A DNA stretch of 64,000 nucleotides from Halisarca cf. caerulea (lineage: Eukaryota > Porifera > Demospongiae > Chondrillida > Halisarcidae), in NCBI GenBank assembly GCA_963170055.1, contig CAUJGJ010000065.1, positions 2,958,696-3,022,695 on the forward strand. The letters run 5' to 3'. The stretch's first letter is position 1. Each line of letters begins with the position of its first letter. Under the pieces are notes generated by a model. That model did no database searches. It was not told where the DNA came from and saw nothing but the letters and a program-made list of their open reading frames with translations. The translations under genes and the position numbers were made by a program. This document shows, piece by piece, positions 39,901 through 53,085 of the stretch.

Positions 39901-42900
39901 TACCAATATTTGGCACTAGCACCACGCACATTCCCAGTGGACACACATGAAGTTTCTGAAGTGCTGTGGGCGTATTTGTGTAATGTTGGATATTTTGGTG
40001 CTAATACCAATATTTGGCACTAGCACCACGCACATTCCCAGTGGACACACATGACCTTTCTAAAGTGCTGTGGGCGTATTTGTGTAATGTTGGATATGCT
40101 GGTGCTAATACCAATATTTGGCACTAGCACCACGCACATTCCCAGTGGACACACATGACCTTTCTGAAGTGCTGTGGGCGTATTTGTGTAGTGTTGGATA
40201 TGCTGGTGCTAATACCAATATTTGGCACTAGCACCACGCACATTCCCAGTGGACACACATGAAGTTTCTGAAGTGCTGTGGGCGTATTTGTGTAGTGTTG
40301 GATATTTTGGTGCTAATACCAATATTTGGCACTAGCACCACGCACATTCCCAGTGGACACACATGACCTTTCTGAAGTGCTGTGGGCGTATTTGTGTAGT
40401 GTTGGATAAGCTGGTGCTAATACCAATATTTGGCACTAGCACCACGCACATTCCCTATGGACACACATGAAGTTTCTGAAGTGCTGTGGGCGTATTTGTG
40501 TAGTGTTGGATATGCTGGTGCTAATACCAATATTTGGTTCTAGCACCACGCACATTCCCAGTGGACACACATGACCTTTCTGAAGTGCTGTGGGCGTATT
40601 TGTGTAGTGTTGGATATGCTGGTGCTAATACAAATATTTGGCACTAGCACCACGCACATTCCCAGTGGACACACACGAAGTTTCTTAACTACTGTGGGCG
40701 TATTTGTGTAGTGTTGGATATGCTGGTGCTAATACCAATATTTGGCACTAGCACCACGCACATTCCCAGTCGACACACATGACCTTTCTGAAGTGCTGTG
40801 GGCGTATTTGTGTAGTGTTGGATATGCTGGTGCAAATACAAATATTTGGCACTAGCACCACGCACATTCCCAGTGGACACACATGAAGTTTCTTAACTAC
40901 TGTGGGCGTATTTGTTTAGTGTTGGATATGCTGGTGCTAATACCAATATTTGGCACTAGCACCACGCACATTCCCAGTAGAAACACATGAAGTTTCTTAA
41001 CTACTGTGGGCGTATTTGTGTAGTGTTGGATGTGTTGGTGCTAATAATAATATTTGGCACTAGCACCACGCACATTCCCAGTGGACACACATGACCTTTC
41101 TGAAGTGCTGTGGGCGTATTTGTGTAGTGTTGGATATGCTGGTGCTAATACCAATATTTGGCACTAGCACCCCGCACATTCCCAGTGGACACACATGACC
41201 TTTCTGAAGTGCTGTGGGAGTATTTGTGTAAAGTTGGATATGCTGGTGCTAATACTAATATTTGGCACTAGCACCACGCACATTCCCAGTGGACACACAT
41301 GAAGTTTCTGAAGTGCTGTGGGCGTATTTGTGTAGTGTTGGATATGCTGGTGCTAATACCAATATTTGGCACTAGCACCACGCACATTCCCAGTAGACAC
41401 ACATGAAGTTTCTGAAGTGCTGTGGGCGTATTTGTGTAATGTTGGATATGCTGGTGCTAATACCAATATTTGGCACTAGCACCACGCACTTTCCCAGTGG
41501 ACACACATGAAGTTTCTGAAGTGCTGTGGGCGTATTTGTGTAATGTTGGATATGCTGGTGCTAATACCAATATTTGGCACTAGCACCACGCACTTTCCCA
41601 GTGGACACACATGAAGTTTCTGAAGTGCTGTGGGCGTATTTGTGTAATGTTGGATATGCTGGTGCTAATACCAATATTTGGCACTAGCACCACGCACATT
41701 CCCAGTGGACACACATGAAGTTTCTTAACTACTGTGGGCGTATTTGTGTAATGAATGATATGCTGGTGCTAATACCAATATTTGGCACAAGCACCACGCA
41801 CTTTACCAGTGGACACACATGAAGTTTCTGAAGTGCTGTGGGCGTATTTGTGTAATGTTGGATATGCTGGTGCTAATACCAATATTTGGCACTAGCACCA
41901 CGCACATTCCCAGTGGACACACATGAAGTTTCTTAACTACTGTGGGCGTATTTGTGTAATGTTGGATATGCTGGTGCTAATACCAATATTTGGTTCTAGC
42001 ACCACGCACATTCCCAGTGGACACACATGACCTTTCTGAAGTGCTGTGGGCGTATTTGTGTAGTGTTGGATATGCTGGTGCTAATACAAATATTTGGCAC
42101 TAGCACCACGCACATTCCCAGTGGACACACACGAAGTTTCTTAACTACTGTGGGCGTATTTGTTTAGTGTTGGATATGCTGGTGCTAATACCAATATTTG
42201 GCACTAGCACCACGCACATTCCCAGTGGACACACATGACCTTTCTGAAGTGCTGTGGGCGTATTTGTGTAGTGTCGATATGCTGGTGCTAATACCAATAT
42301 TTGGCACTAGCACCACGCACATTCCCAGTGGACACACATGAAGTTTCTTAACTACTGTGGGCGTATTTGTTTAGTGTTGGATATGCTGGTGCTAATACCA
42401 ATATTTGGCACTAGCACCACGCACATTCCCAGTAGAAACACATGAAGTTTCTTAACTACTGTGGGCGTATTTGTGTAGTGTTGGATGTGTTGGTGCTAAT
42501 AATAATATTTGGCACTAGCACCACGCACATTCCCAGTGGACACACATGACCTTTCTGAAGTGCTGTGGGCGTATTTGTGTAGTGTTGGATATGCTGGTGC
42601 TAATACCAATATTTGGCACTAGCACCACGCACATTCCCAGTGGACACACATGACCTTTCTGAAGTGCTGTGGGAGTATTTGTGTAATGTTGGATATGCTG
42701 GTGCTAATACCAATATTTGGCACTAGCACCACGCACATTCCCAGTGGAAACACATGAAGTTTCTTAACTACTGCGGGCGTATTTGTGTAGTGTTGGATAT
42801 GCTGGTGCTAATACCAATATTTGGCACTAGCACCACGCACATTCCCAGTGGACACACATGAAGTTTCTGAAGTGCTGTGGGCGTATTTGTGTAATGTTGG

Positions 42901-45900
42901 ATATTTTGGTGCTAATACCAATATTTGGCACTAGCACCACGCACATTCCCAGTGGACACACATGACCTTTCTAAAGTGCTGTGGGCGTATTTGTGTAATG
43001 TTGGATATGCTGGTGCTAATACCAATATTTGGCACTAGCACCACGCACATTCCCAGTGGACACACATGACCTTTCTGAAGTGCTGTGGGCGTATTTGTGT
43101 AGTGTTGGATAAGCTGGTGCTAATACCAATATTTGGCACTAGCACCACGCACATTCCCAGTGGACACACATGAAGTTTCTGAAGTGCTGTGGGCGTATTT
43201 GTGTAGTGTTGGATATGCTGGTGCTAATACCAATATTTGGTTCTAGCACCACGCACATTCCCAGTGGACACACATGACCTTTCTGAAGTGCTGTGGGCGT
43301 ATTTGTGTAGTGTTGGATATGCTGGTGCTAATACAAATATTTGGCACTAGCACCACGCACATTCCCAGTGGACACACACGAAGTTTCTTAACTACTGTGG
43401 GCGTATTTGTGTAGTGTTGGATATGCTGGTGCTAATACCAATATTTGGCACTAGCACCACGCACATTCCCAGTCGACACACATGACCTTTCTGAAGTGCT
43501 GTGGGCGTATTTGTGTAGTGTTGGATATGCTGGTGCTAATACAAATATTTGGCACTAGCACCACGCACATTCCCAGTGGACACACATGAAGTTTCTTAAC
43601 TACTGTGGGCGTATTTGTGTAGTGTTGGATATGCTGGTGCTAATACCAATATTTGGCACTAGCACCACGCACATTCCCAGTCGACACACATGACCTTTCT
43701 GAAGTGCTGTGGGCGTATTTGTGTAGTGTTGGATATGCTGGTGCTAATACAAATATTTGGCACTAGCACCACGCACATTCCCAGTGGACACACATGAAGT
43801 TTCTTAACTACTGTGGGCGTATTTGTTTAGTGTTGGATATGCTGGTGCTAATACCAATATTTGGCACTAGCACCACGCACATTCCCAGTAGAAACACATG
43901 AAGTTTCTTAACTACTGTGGGCGTATTTGTGTAGTGTTGGATGTGTTGGTGCTAATAATAATATTTGGCACTAGCACCACGCACATTCCCAGTGGACACA
44001 CATGACCTTTCTGAAGTGCTGTGGGCGTATTTGTGTAGTGTTGGATATGCTGGTGCTAATACCAATATTTGGCACTAGCACCACGCACATTCCCAGTGGA
44101 CACACATGACCTTTCTGAAGTGCTGTGGGAGTATTTGTGTAGTGTTGGATATGCTGGTGCTAATACTAATATTTGGCACTAGCACCACGCACATTCCCAG
44201 TGGACACACATGAAGTTTCTGAAGTGCTGTGGGCGTATTTGTGTAGTGTTGGATATGCTGGTGCTAATACCAATATTTGGCACTAGCACCACGCACATTC
44301 CCAGTAGACACACATGAAGTTTCTGAAGTGCTGTGGGCGTATTTGTGTAATGTTGGATATGCTGGTGCTAATACCAATATTTGGCACTAGCACCACGCAC
44401 TTTCCCAGTGGAAACACATGAAGTTTCTGAAGTGCTGTGGGCGTATTTGTGTAATGTTGGATATGCTGGTGCTAATACCAATATTTGGCACTAGCACCAC
44501 GCACTTTCCCAGTGGACACACATGAAGTTTCTGAAGTGCTGTGGGCGTATTTGTGTAATGTTGGATATGCTGGTGCTAATACCAATATTTGGCACTAGCA
44601 CCACGCACATTCCCAGTGGACACACATGAAGTTTCTTAACTACTGTGGGCGTATTTGTGTAATGAATGATATGCTGGTGCTAATACCAATATTTGGCACA
44701 AGCACCACGCACTTTACCAGTGGACACACATGAAGTTTCTGAAGTGCTGTGGGCGTATTTGTGTAATGTTGGATATGCTGGTGCTAATACCAATATTTGG
44801 CACTAGCACCACGCACATTCCCAGTGGACACACATGAAGTTTCTTAACTACTGTGGGCGTATTTGTGTAATGTTGGATATGCTGGTGCTAATACCAATAT
44901 TTGGTTCTAGCACCACGCACATTCCCAGTGGACACACATGACTTTTCTGAAGTGCTGTGGGCGTATTTGTGTAGTGTTGGATATGCTGGTGCTAATACAA
45001 ATATTTGGCACTAGAACCACGCACATTCCCAGTGGACACACACGAAGTTTCTTAACTACTGTGGGCGTATTTGTTTAGTGTTGGATATGCTGGTGCTAAT
45101 ACCAATATTTGGCACTAGCACCACGCACATTCCCAGTGGACACACATGACCTTTCTGAAGTGCTGTGGGCGTATTTGTGTAGTGTCGATATGCTGGTGCT
45201 AATACCAATATTTGGCACTAGCACCACGCACATTCCCAGTGGACACACATGAAGTTTCTTAACTACTGTGGGCGTATTTGTTTAGTGTTGGATATGCTGG
45301 TGCTAATACCAATATTTGGCACTAGAACCACGCACATTCCCAGTAGAAACACATGAAGTTTCTTAACTACTGTGGGCGTATTTGTGTAGTGTTGGATGTG
45401 TTGGTGCTAATAATAATATTTGGCACTAGCACCACGCACATTCCCAGTGGACACACATGACCTTTCTGAAGTGCTGTGGGCGTATTTGTGTAGTGTTGGA
45501 TATGCTGGTGCTAATACCAATATTTGGCACTAGCACCACGCACATTCCCAGTGGACACACATGACCTTTCTGAAGTGCTGTGGGAGTATTTGTGTAATGT
45601 TGGATATGCTAGTGCTAATACCAATATTTGGCACTAGCACCACGCACATTCCCAGTGGACACACATGAAGTTTCTGAAGTGCTGTGGGCGTATTTGTGTA
45701 GTGTTGGATATTTTGGTGCTAATACCAATATTTGGCACTAGCACCACGCACATTCCCAGTGGACACACATGACCTTTCTGAAGTGCTGTGGGCGTATTTG
45801 TGTAGTGTTGGATATGCTGGTGCTAATACAAATATTTGGCACTAGCACCACGCACATTCCCAGTGGACACACACGAAGTTTCTTAACTACTGTGGGCGTA

Positions 45901-47500
45901 TTTGTTTAGTGTTGGATATGCTGGTGCTAATACCAATATTTGGCACTAGCACCACGCACATTCCCAGTGGACACACATGACCTTTCTGAAGTGCTGTGGG
46001 CGTATTTGTGTAGTGTCGATATGCTGGTGCTAATACCAATATTTGGCACTAGCACCACGCACATTCCCAGTGGACACACATGAAGTTTCTTAACTACTGT
46101 GGGCGTATTTGTTTAGTGTTGGATATGCTGGTGCTAATACCAATATTTGGCACTAGCACCACGCACATTCCCAGTAGAAACACATGAAGTTTCTTAACTA
46201 CTGTGGGCGTATTTGTGTAGTGTTGGATGTGTTGGTGCTAATAATAATATTTGGCACTAGCACCACGCACATTCCCAGTGGACACACATGACCTTTCTGA
46301 AGTGCTGTGGGCGTATTTGTGTAGTGTTGGATATGCTGGTGCTAATACCAATATTTGGCACTAGCACCACGCACATTCCCAGTGGACACACATGACCTTT
46401 CTGAAGTGCTGTGGGAGTATTTGTGTAATGTTGGATATGCTGGTGCTAATACCAATATTTGGCACTAGCACCACGCACATTCCCAGTGGACACACATGAA
46501 GTTTCTGAAGTGCTGTGGGCGTATTTGTGTAGTGTTGGATATGCTGGTGCTAATACCAATATTTGGAACTAGCACCACGCACATTCCCAGTGGACACACA
46601 TGAAGATTCTTAACTACTGTGGGCGTATTTGTTTAGTGTTGGATATGCTGGTGCTAATACCAATATTTGGCACTAGCACCACGCACATTCCCAGTAGAAA
46701 CACATGAAGTTTCTTAACTACTGTGGGCGTATTTGTGTAGTGTTGGATGTGTTGGTGCTAATAATAATATTTGGCACTAGCACAACGCACATTCCCAGTG
46801 GACACACATGACCTTTCTGAAGTGCTGTGGGCGTATTTGTGTAGTGTTGGATATGCTGGTGCTAATACCAATATTTGGCACTAGCACCACGCACATTCCC
46901 AGTGGACACACATGACCTTTCTGAAGTGCTGTGGGAGTATTTGTGTAATGTTGGATATGCTGGTGCTAATACCAATATTTGGCACTAGCACCACGCACAT
47001 TCCCAGTGGACACACATGAAGTTTCTGAAGTGCTGTGGGCGTATTTGTGTAGTGTTGGATATGCTGGTGCTAATACCAATATTTGGCACTAGCACCACGC
47101 ACATTCCCAGTAGAAAAACATGAAGTTTCTGAAGTGCTGTGGGCGTATTTGTGTAATGTTGGATATGCTGGTGCTAATACCAATATTTGGCACTAGCACC
47201 ACGCACTTTCCCAGTGGACACACATGAAGTTTCTGAAGTGCTGTGGGCGTATTTGTGTAATGTTGGATATGCTGGTGCTAATACCAATATTTGGCACTAG
47301 CACCACGCACTTTCCCAGTGGACACACATGAAGTTTCTGAAGTGCTGTGGGCGTATTTGTGTAATGTTGGATATGCTGGTGCTAATACCAATATTTGGCA
47401 CTAGCACCACGCACATTCCCAGTGGACACACATGAAGTTTCTTAACTACTGTGGGCGTATTTGTGTAATGAATGATATGCTGGTGCTAATACCAATATTT
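30901..47500 (+). repeat. Satellite block with nested 17/14-monomer HOR
   Basis: The GTGTTGGTGCTAATAATAAT variant marks each unit, with GTGTTGG at 34,273, 36,041, 37,809, 39,264, 41,032, 42,487, 43,943, 45,398, 46,229 and 46,749. Successive spacings are 17, 17, 14, 17, 14, 14, 14, 8 and 5 monomers. Several are one base short because of a shared GTGTCGATATG deletion. The TAAAGTTGG variant near 38,007 and 41,230 shows a 3,223-bp super-period (31 monomers). A one-base deletion (GGTCTAATACC) lies near 31,058. Confidence 0.9.
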
Positions 47501-50280
47501 GGCACTAGCACCACGCACTTTACCAGTGGACACACATGAAGTTTCTGAAGTGCTGTGGGCGTATTTGTGTAATGTTGGATATGCTGGTGCTAATACCAAT
47601 ATTTGGCAGTAGCACCACGCACATTCCCAGTGGACACACATGAAGTTTCTTAACTACTGTGGGCGTATTTGTGTAATGTTGGATATGCTGGTGCTAATAC
47701 CAATATTTGGCACTAGCACCACGCACATTCCCAGTGGACACACATGACCTTTCTGAAGTGCTGTGGGCGTATTTGTGTAGTGTTGGATATGCTGGTGCTA
47801 ATACCAATATTTGGCACTAGCACCACGCACATTCCCAGTGGAAACACATGAAGTTTCTTAACTACTGTGGGCGTATTTGTGTAATGTTGGATTTGCTGGT
47901 GCTAATACCAATATTTGGCACTAGCACCACGCACATTCCCAGTGGACACACATGACCTTTCATAAGTGCTGTGGGAGTATTTGTGTACTGTTGGATATGC
48001 TGGTGCTATTACCAATATTTGGCACTAGCACCACGCACATTCCCAGTGGACACACATGACCTTTCTGAAGTGCTGTGGGCGTATTTGTGTAGTGTTGGAT
48101 ATGCTGGTGCTAATACCAATATTTGGCACTAGCACCACGCACATTCCCAGTGGACACACATGACCTTTCTGAAGTGCTGTGGGAGTATTTGTGTAATGTT
48201 GGATATGCTGGTGCTAATACCAATATTTGGCACTAGCACCACGCACATTCCCAGTGGACACACATGAAGTTTCTGAATACTGTGGGCGTATTTGTGTAGT
48301 GTTGGATATGCTGGTGCTAATACCAATATTTGGCACTAGCACCACGCACATTCCCAGTGGACACACATGAAGATTCTTAACTACTGTGGGCGTATTTGTT
48401 TAGTGTTGGATATGCTGGTGCTAATACCAATATTTGGCACTAGCACCACGCACATTACCAGTAGAAACACATGAAGTTTCTTAACTACTGTGGGCGTATT
48501 TGTGTAATGTTGGATTTGCTGGTGCTAATACCAATATTTGGCACTAGCACCACGCACATTCCCAGTGGACACACATGAAGTTTCTGAAGTGCTGTGGGCG
48601 TATTTGTGTAATGTTGGATATACTGGTGCTAATACCAATATTTGGCAATAGCACCACGCACATTCACAGTGGACACACATGAAGTTTCATAACTACTGTG
48701 GGCGTATTTGTGTAATGTTGGATATGCTGGTGCTAATACCAATATTTGGCACTAGCACCACGCACATTCCCAGTGGACACACATGCCCTTTCTGAAGTGC
48801 TGTGGGCGTATTTGTGTAGTGTTGAATATGCTGGTGCAAATACCAATATTTGGCACTAGCACCACGCACATTCCCAGTGGACACACATGAAGTTTCTCAA
48901 CTACTGTGGGCGTATTTGTGTAGTGTTGGATATGCTGGTGCTAATACCAATATTTGGCACTAGCACCACGCACTTTCCCAGTGGACACACATGAAGTTTC
49001 TGAAGTGCTGTGGGCGTATTTTGTAATGTTGAATATGCTGTTGCTAATACCAATATTTGGCACTAGCACCACGCACATTCCCAGCGGACACACATGAAGT
49101 TTCTTAACTACTGTGGGCGTATTTGTGAAATGTTGGATATGCTGGTGCTAATACCAAAATTAGGCACTAGCACCACGCACATTCCCAGTGGACACACATG
49201 ACCTTTCTGAAGTGCTGTGGGCGTATTTGTGTAGTGTTGGATATGCTGGTGCTAATACTAATATTTGGCACTAGCACCACGCACATTCCCAGTGGACACA
49301 CATGACCTTTCTGAAGTGCTGTGGGCGTATTTGTGTAGTGTTGGATATGCTGGTGCTAATACCAATATTTGGCACTAGCACCACGCACATTCCCAGTGGA
49401 AACACATGAAGTGTCTTAACTACTGTGGGTGTATTTGTGTAATGTTGGATATGCTGGTGCTAATACCAATATTTGGCACTAGCACCACGCACATTCCCAG
49501 TGGACACACATGACCTTTCTGAAGTGCTGTGGGCTTATTTGTGTAATGTTGGATATTTTGGTGCTAATACCAATATTTGGCTCTAGCACCACGCACATTC
49601 CCAGAGGACACACATGACCTTTCTGAAGTGCTGTGGGCGTATTTGTGTAATGTTGGATATGCTGGTGCTAATACCAATATTTGGCACAAGCACCACGCAC
49701 ATTCCCAGTGGACACACATGAAGTTTCTTAACTACTGTGGGCGTATTTGTGTAATGTTGGATTTGCTGGTGCTAATACCAATATTTGGCACTAGCACCAC
49801 GCACATTCCCAGTGGACACACATGAAGTTTCTCAACTACTGTGGGCGTATTTGTGTAGTGTTGGATATGCTGGTGCTAATACCAATATTTGGCACTAGTA
49901 CCACGCACTTTCCCAGTGGACACACATGAAGTTTCTGAAGTGCTGTGGGCGTATTTTGTAATGTTGGATATGCTGTTGCTAATACCAATATTTGGCACTA
50001 GCACCACGCACATTCCCAGCGGACACACATGAAGTTTCTTAACTACTGTGGGCGTATTTGTGAAATGTTGGATATGCTGGTGCTAATACCAATATTTGGC
50101 ACTAGCACCACGCACATTCCCAGTGGACACACATGAAGTTTCTTAACTACTGTGGGCGTATTTGTGTAATGTTGGATTTGCTGGTGCTAATACCAATATT
50201 TGGCACTAGCACCACGCACATTCCCAGTGGACACACATGACGTTTCTCAACTACTGTGGGCGTATTTGTGTAGTGTTGAA
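47501..50280 (+). repeat. Less ordered satellite block
   Basis: These are standard monomers with more scattered substitutions and one-base deletions, such as GCGTATTTTGTAATG near 49,016 and 49,953 and TCTGAATACTG near 48,273. A TTCCCAGCGGACAC variant occurs near 49,080 and 50,018 and again near 52,811. I found no dominant HOR period. It appears transitional between the strongly amplified block to the left and the 27-monomer duplication to the right. Confidence 0.75.
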
Positions 50281-52714
50281 TATGCTGGTGCTAATACCAA
50301 TATTTGGCACTAGAACCACGCACATTCCCAGTGGAAACACATGACCTTTCTGAAGTGCTGTGGGCGTATTTGTGTAATGTTGGATATGCTGGTGCTAATA
50401 CCAATATTTGGCACTAGCACCACGCACATTCCCAGTGGACACACATGAAGTTTCTGAAGTGCTGTGGGCGTATTTGTGTAATGTTGGATATGCTGGTGCT
50501 AATACCAATATTTGGCACTAGCACCACGCACATTCCCTGTGGACACACATGAAGTTTCTGAAGTGCTGTGGGCGTATTTGTGTAATGTTGGATATGCTGG
50601 TGCTAATACCAATATTTGGCACTAGCACCACGCACATTCCAAGTGGACACACATGAAGTTTCTGAAGTGCTGTGGGCGTATTTGTGTAATGTTGGATATG
50701 CTGGTGCTAATACCAATATTTGGCACTAGCACCACGCAAATTCCCAGTGGAAACACATGACTTTTCTGAAGTTCTGTGGGCTTATTTGAGTAGTGTTGGA
50801 TATGCTGGTGCTAATACCAATATTTGGCACTAGTACCACGCACATTCCCAGTGGACACACATGACCTTTCTGAAGTGCTGTGGGCGTATTTGTGTAATGT
50901 TGGATATGCTGGTGCTAATACCAATATTTGGCACTAGCACCACGCACATTCCCAGTGGACACACATGAAGTTTCTTCACTACTGTGGGCGTATTTGTGTA
51001 GTGTTGGATATGCTGGTGCTAATACCAATATTTGGCACTAGCACCACGCACATTCCCAGTGGACACACATGAAGTTTCTTAACTACTGTGGGCGTATTTG
51101 TGTAATGTTTGATATGCTGGTGCTAATACCAATATTTGGCACTAGCACCACGCACATTCCCAGTGGACACACATGAAGTTTCTGAAGTGCTGTGGGCGTA
51201 TTTGTGTAGTGTTGGATATGCTGGTGCTAATACCAATATTTGGCACTAGCACCACGCACATTCCCAGTGGACACACATGACCTTTCTGAAGTGCTTTGGG
51301 CGTATTTGTGTAGTGTTGGATATGCTGGTGCTAATACCAATATTTGGCACTAGCACCACGCACATTAGCAGTGGACACACATGACCTCTCTGAAGTGCTG
51401 TGGGCGTATTTGTGTAGTGTTGGATATGCTGGTGCTAATACCAATATTTGGCACTAGCACCACGCACATTCCCAGTGGACACACATGAAGTTTCTTAACT
51501 ACTGTGGGCGTATTTGTGTAATGTTGGATATGCTGGTGCTAATACCAATATTTGGTACTAGCACCACGCACATTCCCAGTGGACACACATGATCTTTCTG
51601 AAGTGCTGTGGGCGTATTTGTGTAGTGTTATATGCTGGTGCTAATACCAATATTTGGCACTAGCACCACGCACATTCCCAGTGGACACACATGACCTTTC
51701 TGAAGTGCTGTGGGCGTATTTGTGTAGTGTTGGATATACTGGTGCTAATACCAATATTTGGCACTAGCACCACGCACATTCCCAGTGGACACAAAAGAAG
51801 TTTCTTAACTACTGTGGGCGTATTTGTGTAATGTTGGATATGCTGGTGCTAATACCAATATTTGGCACTAGCACCACGCACATTTACAATTGACACACAT
51901 GAAGTTTCTGAAGTGCAGTGGGCGTTTTTTTGCAGTGTTGGATATGCTGGTGCTAATACCAATATTTGGCATTAGCACCACGCACATTCCCATTGGACAC
52001 ACATGACCTGTCTGAAGTGCTATGGGCGTATTTGTGTAGTGTTGGATATGCTGGTGCTAATACCAATATTTTGCACTAGCACCACGCACATTCCCAGTGG
52101 ACACACATGACCTTTCTGAAGTGCTGTGGGCGTATTTGTGTAGTGTTGGATATGCTGGTGATAATACCAATATTTGGCACTAGCACCACGCACATTCCCA
52201 GTGGACACACATGACCTTTCTGAAGTGCTGTGGGCGTATTTGTGTAGTGTTGGATATGCTGGTGCTAATACCAATATTTGGCACTAGCACCACGCACATT
52301 CCCAGTGGACACACATGAAGTTTTTGAAGTGCTGTGGGCGTATTTGTGTAGTGTTGGATAAGCTGGTGCTAATACCAATATTTGGCACTAGCACCACGCA
52401 CATTAGCTGTGGACACACATGACCTTTCTGAAGTGCTGTGGGCGTATTTGTGTAGTGTTGGATATGCTGGTGCTAATACCAATATTTGGCACTAGCACCA
52501 CCCACATTCCCAGTGGACACACATGAAGTTTCTGAAGTGCTGTGGGCGTATTTGTGTAGTGTTGGATATGCTGGTGCTAATACCAATATTTGGCACTAAC
52601 ACCACGCACATTCCCAGTGGACACACATGACCTTTCTGAAGTGCTGTGGGCGTATTTGTGTAGTGTTGGATATGCTTGTGCTAATACCAATATTTAGCAC
52701 TAGCGCCACGCACT
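50281..52714 (+). repeat. 27-monomer duplication, copy 1
   Basis: This stretch matches 53,086-55,519 at a constant 2,805-bp offset (27 monomers minus 3 bases). Distinctive shared variants include CTTTTCTGAAGTTCTGTGGG (50,761), ACATTAGCAGTGG (51,364) and CACCACCCACATT (near 52,498), plus a two-base deletion in GTGTTATATGCTGG. The few differences include TTCTTCACTAC in this copy against TTCTTAACTAC. Matching stops at CACTTT (52,711) against CACATT in copy 2. Confidence 0.9.
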
Positions 52715-53085
52715 TTCCCAGTGGACACACATGAAGTTTTTTAAGTGCTGTGGGCGTATTTTGTAATGTTGGATATGCTGTTGCTAATACCAATATTTGG
52801 CACTAGCACCACGCACATTCCCAGCGGACACACATGAAGTTTCTTAACTACTGTGGGCGTATTTGTGAAATGTTGGATATGCTGGTGCTAATACCAATAT
52901 TTGGCACTAGCACCACGCACATTCCCAGTGGACACACATGACCTTTCTTAAGTGCTGTGGGCGTATTTGTGTAGTGTTGGATATGCTGGTGCTAATACGA
53001 ATATTTGGCACTAGCACAACGCACATTCCCAGTGGAAACACATGAAGTTTCTTAACTACTGTAGGCGTATTTGTGTAGTGTTGGA

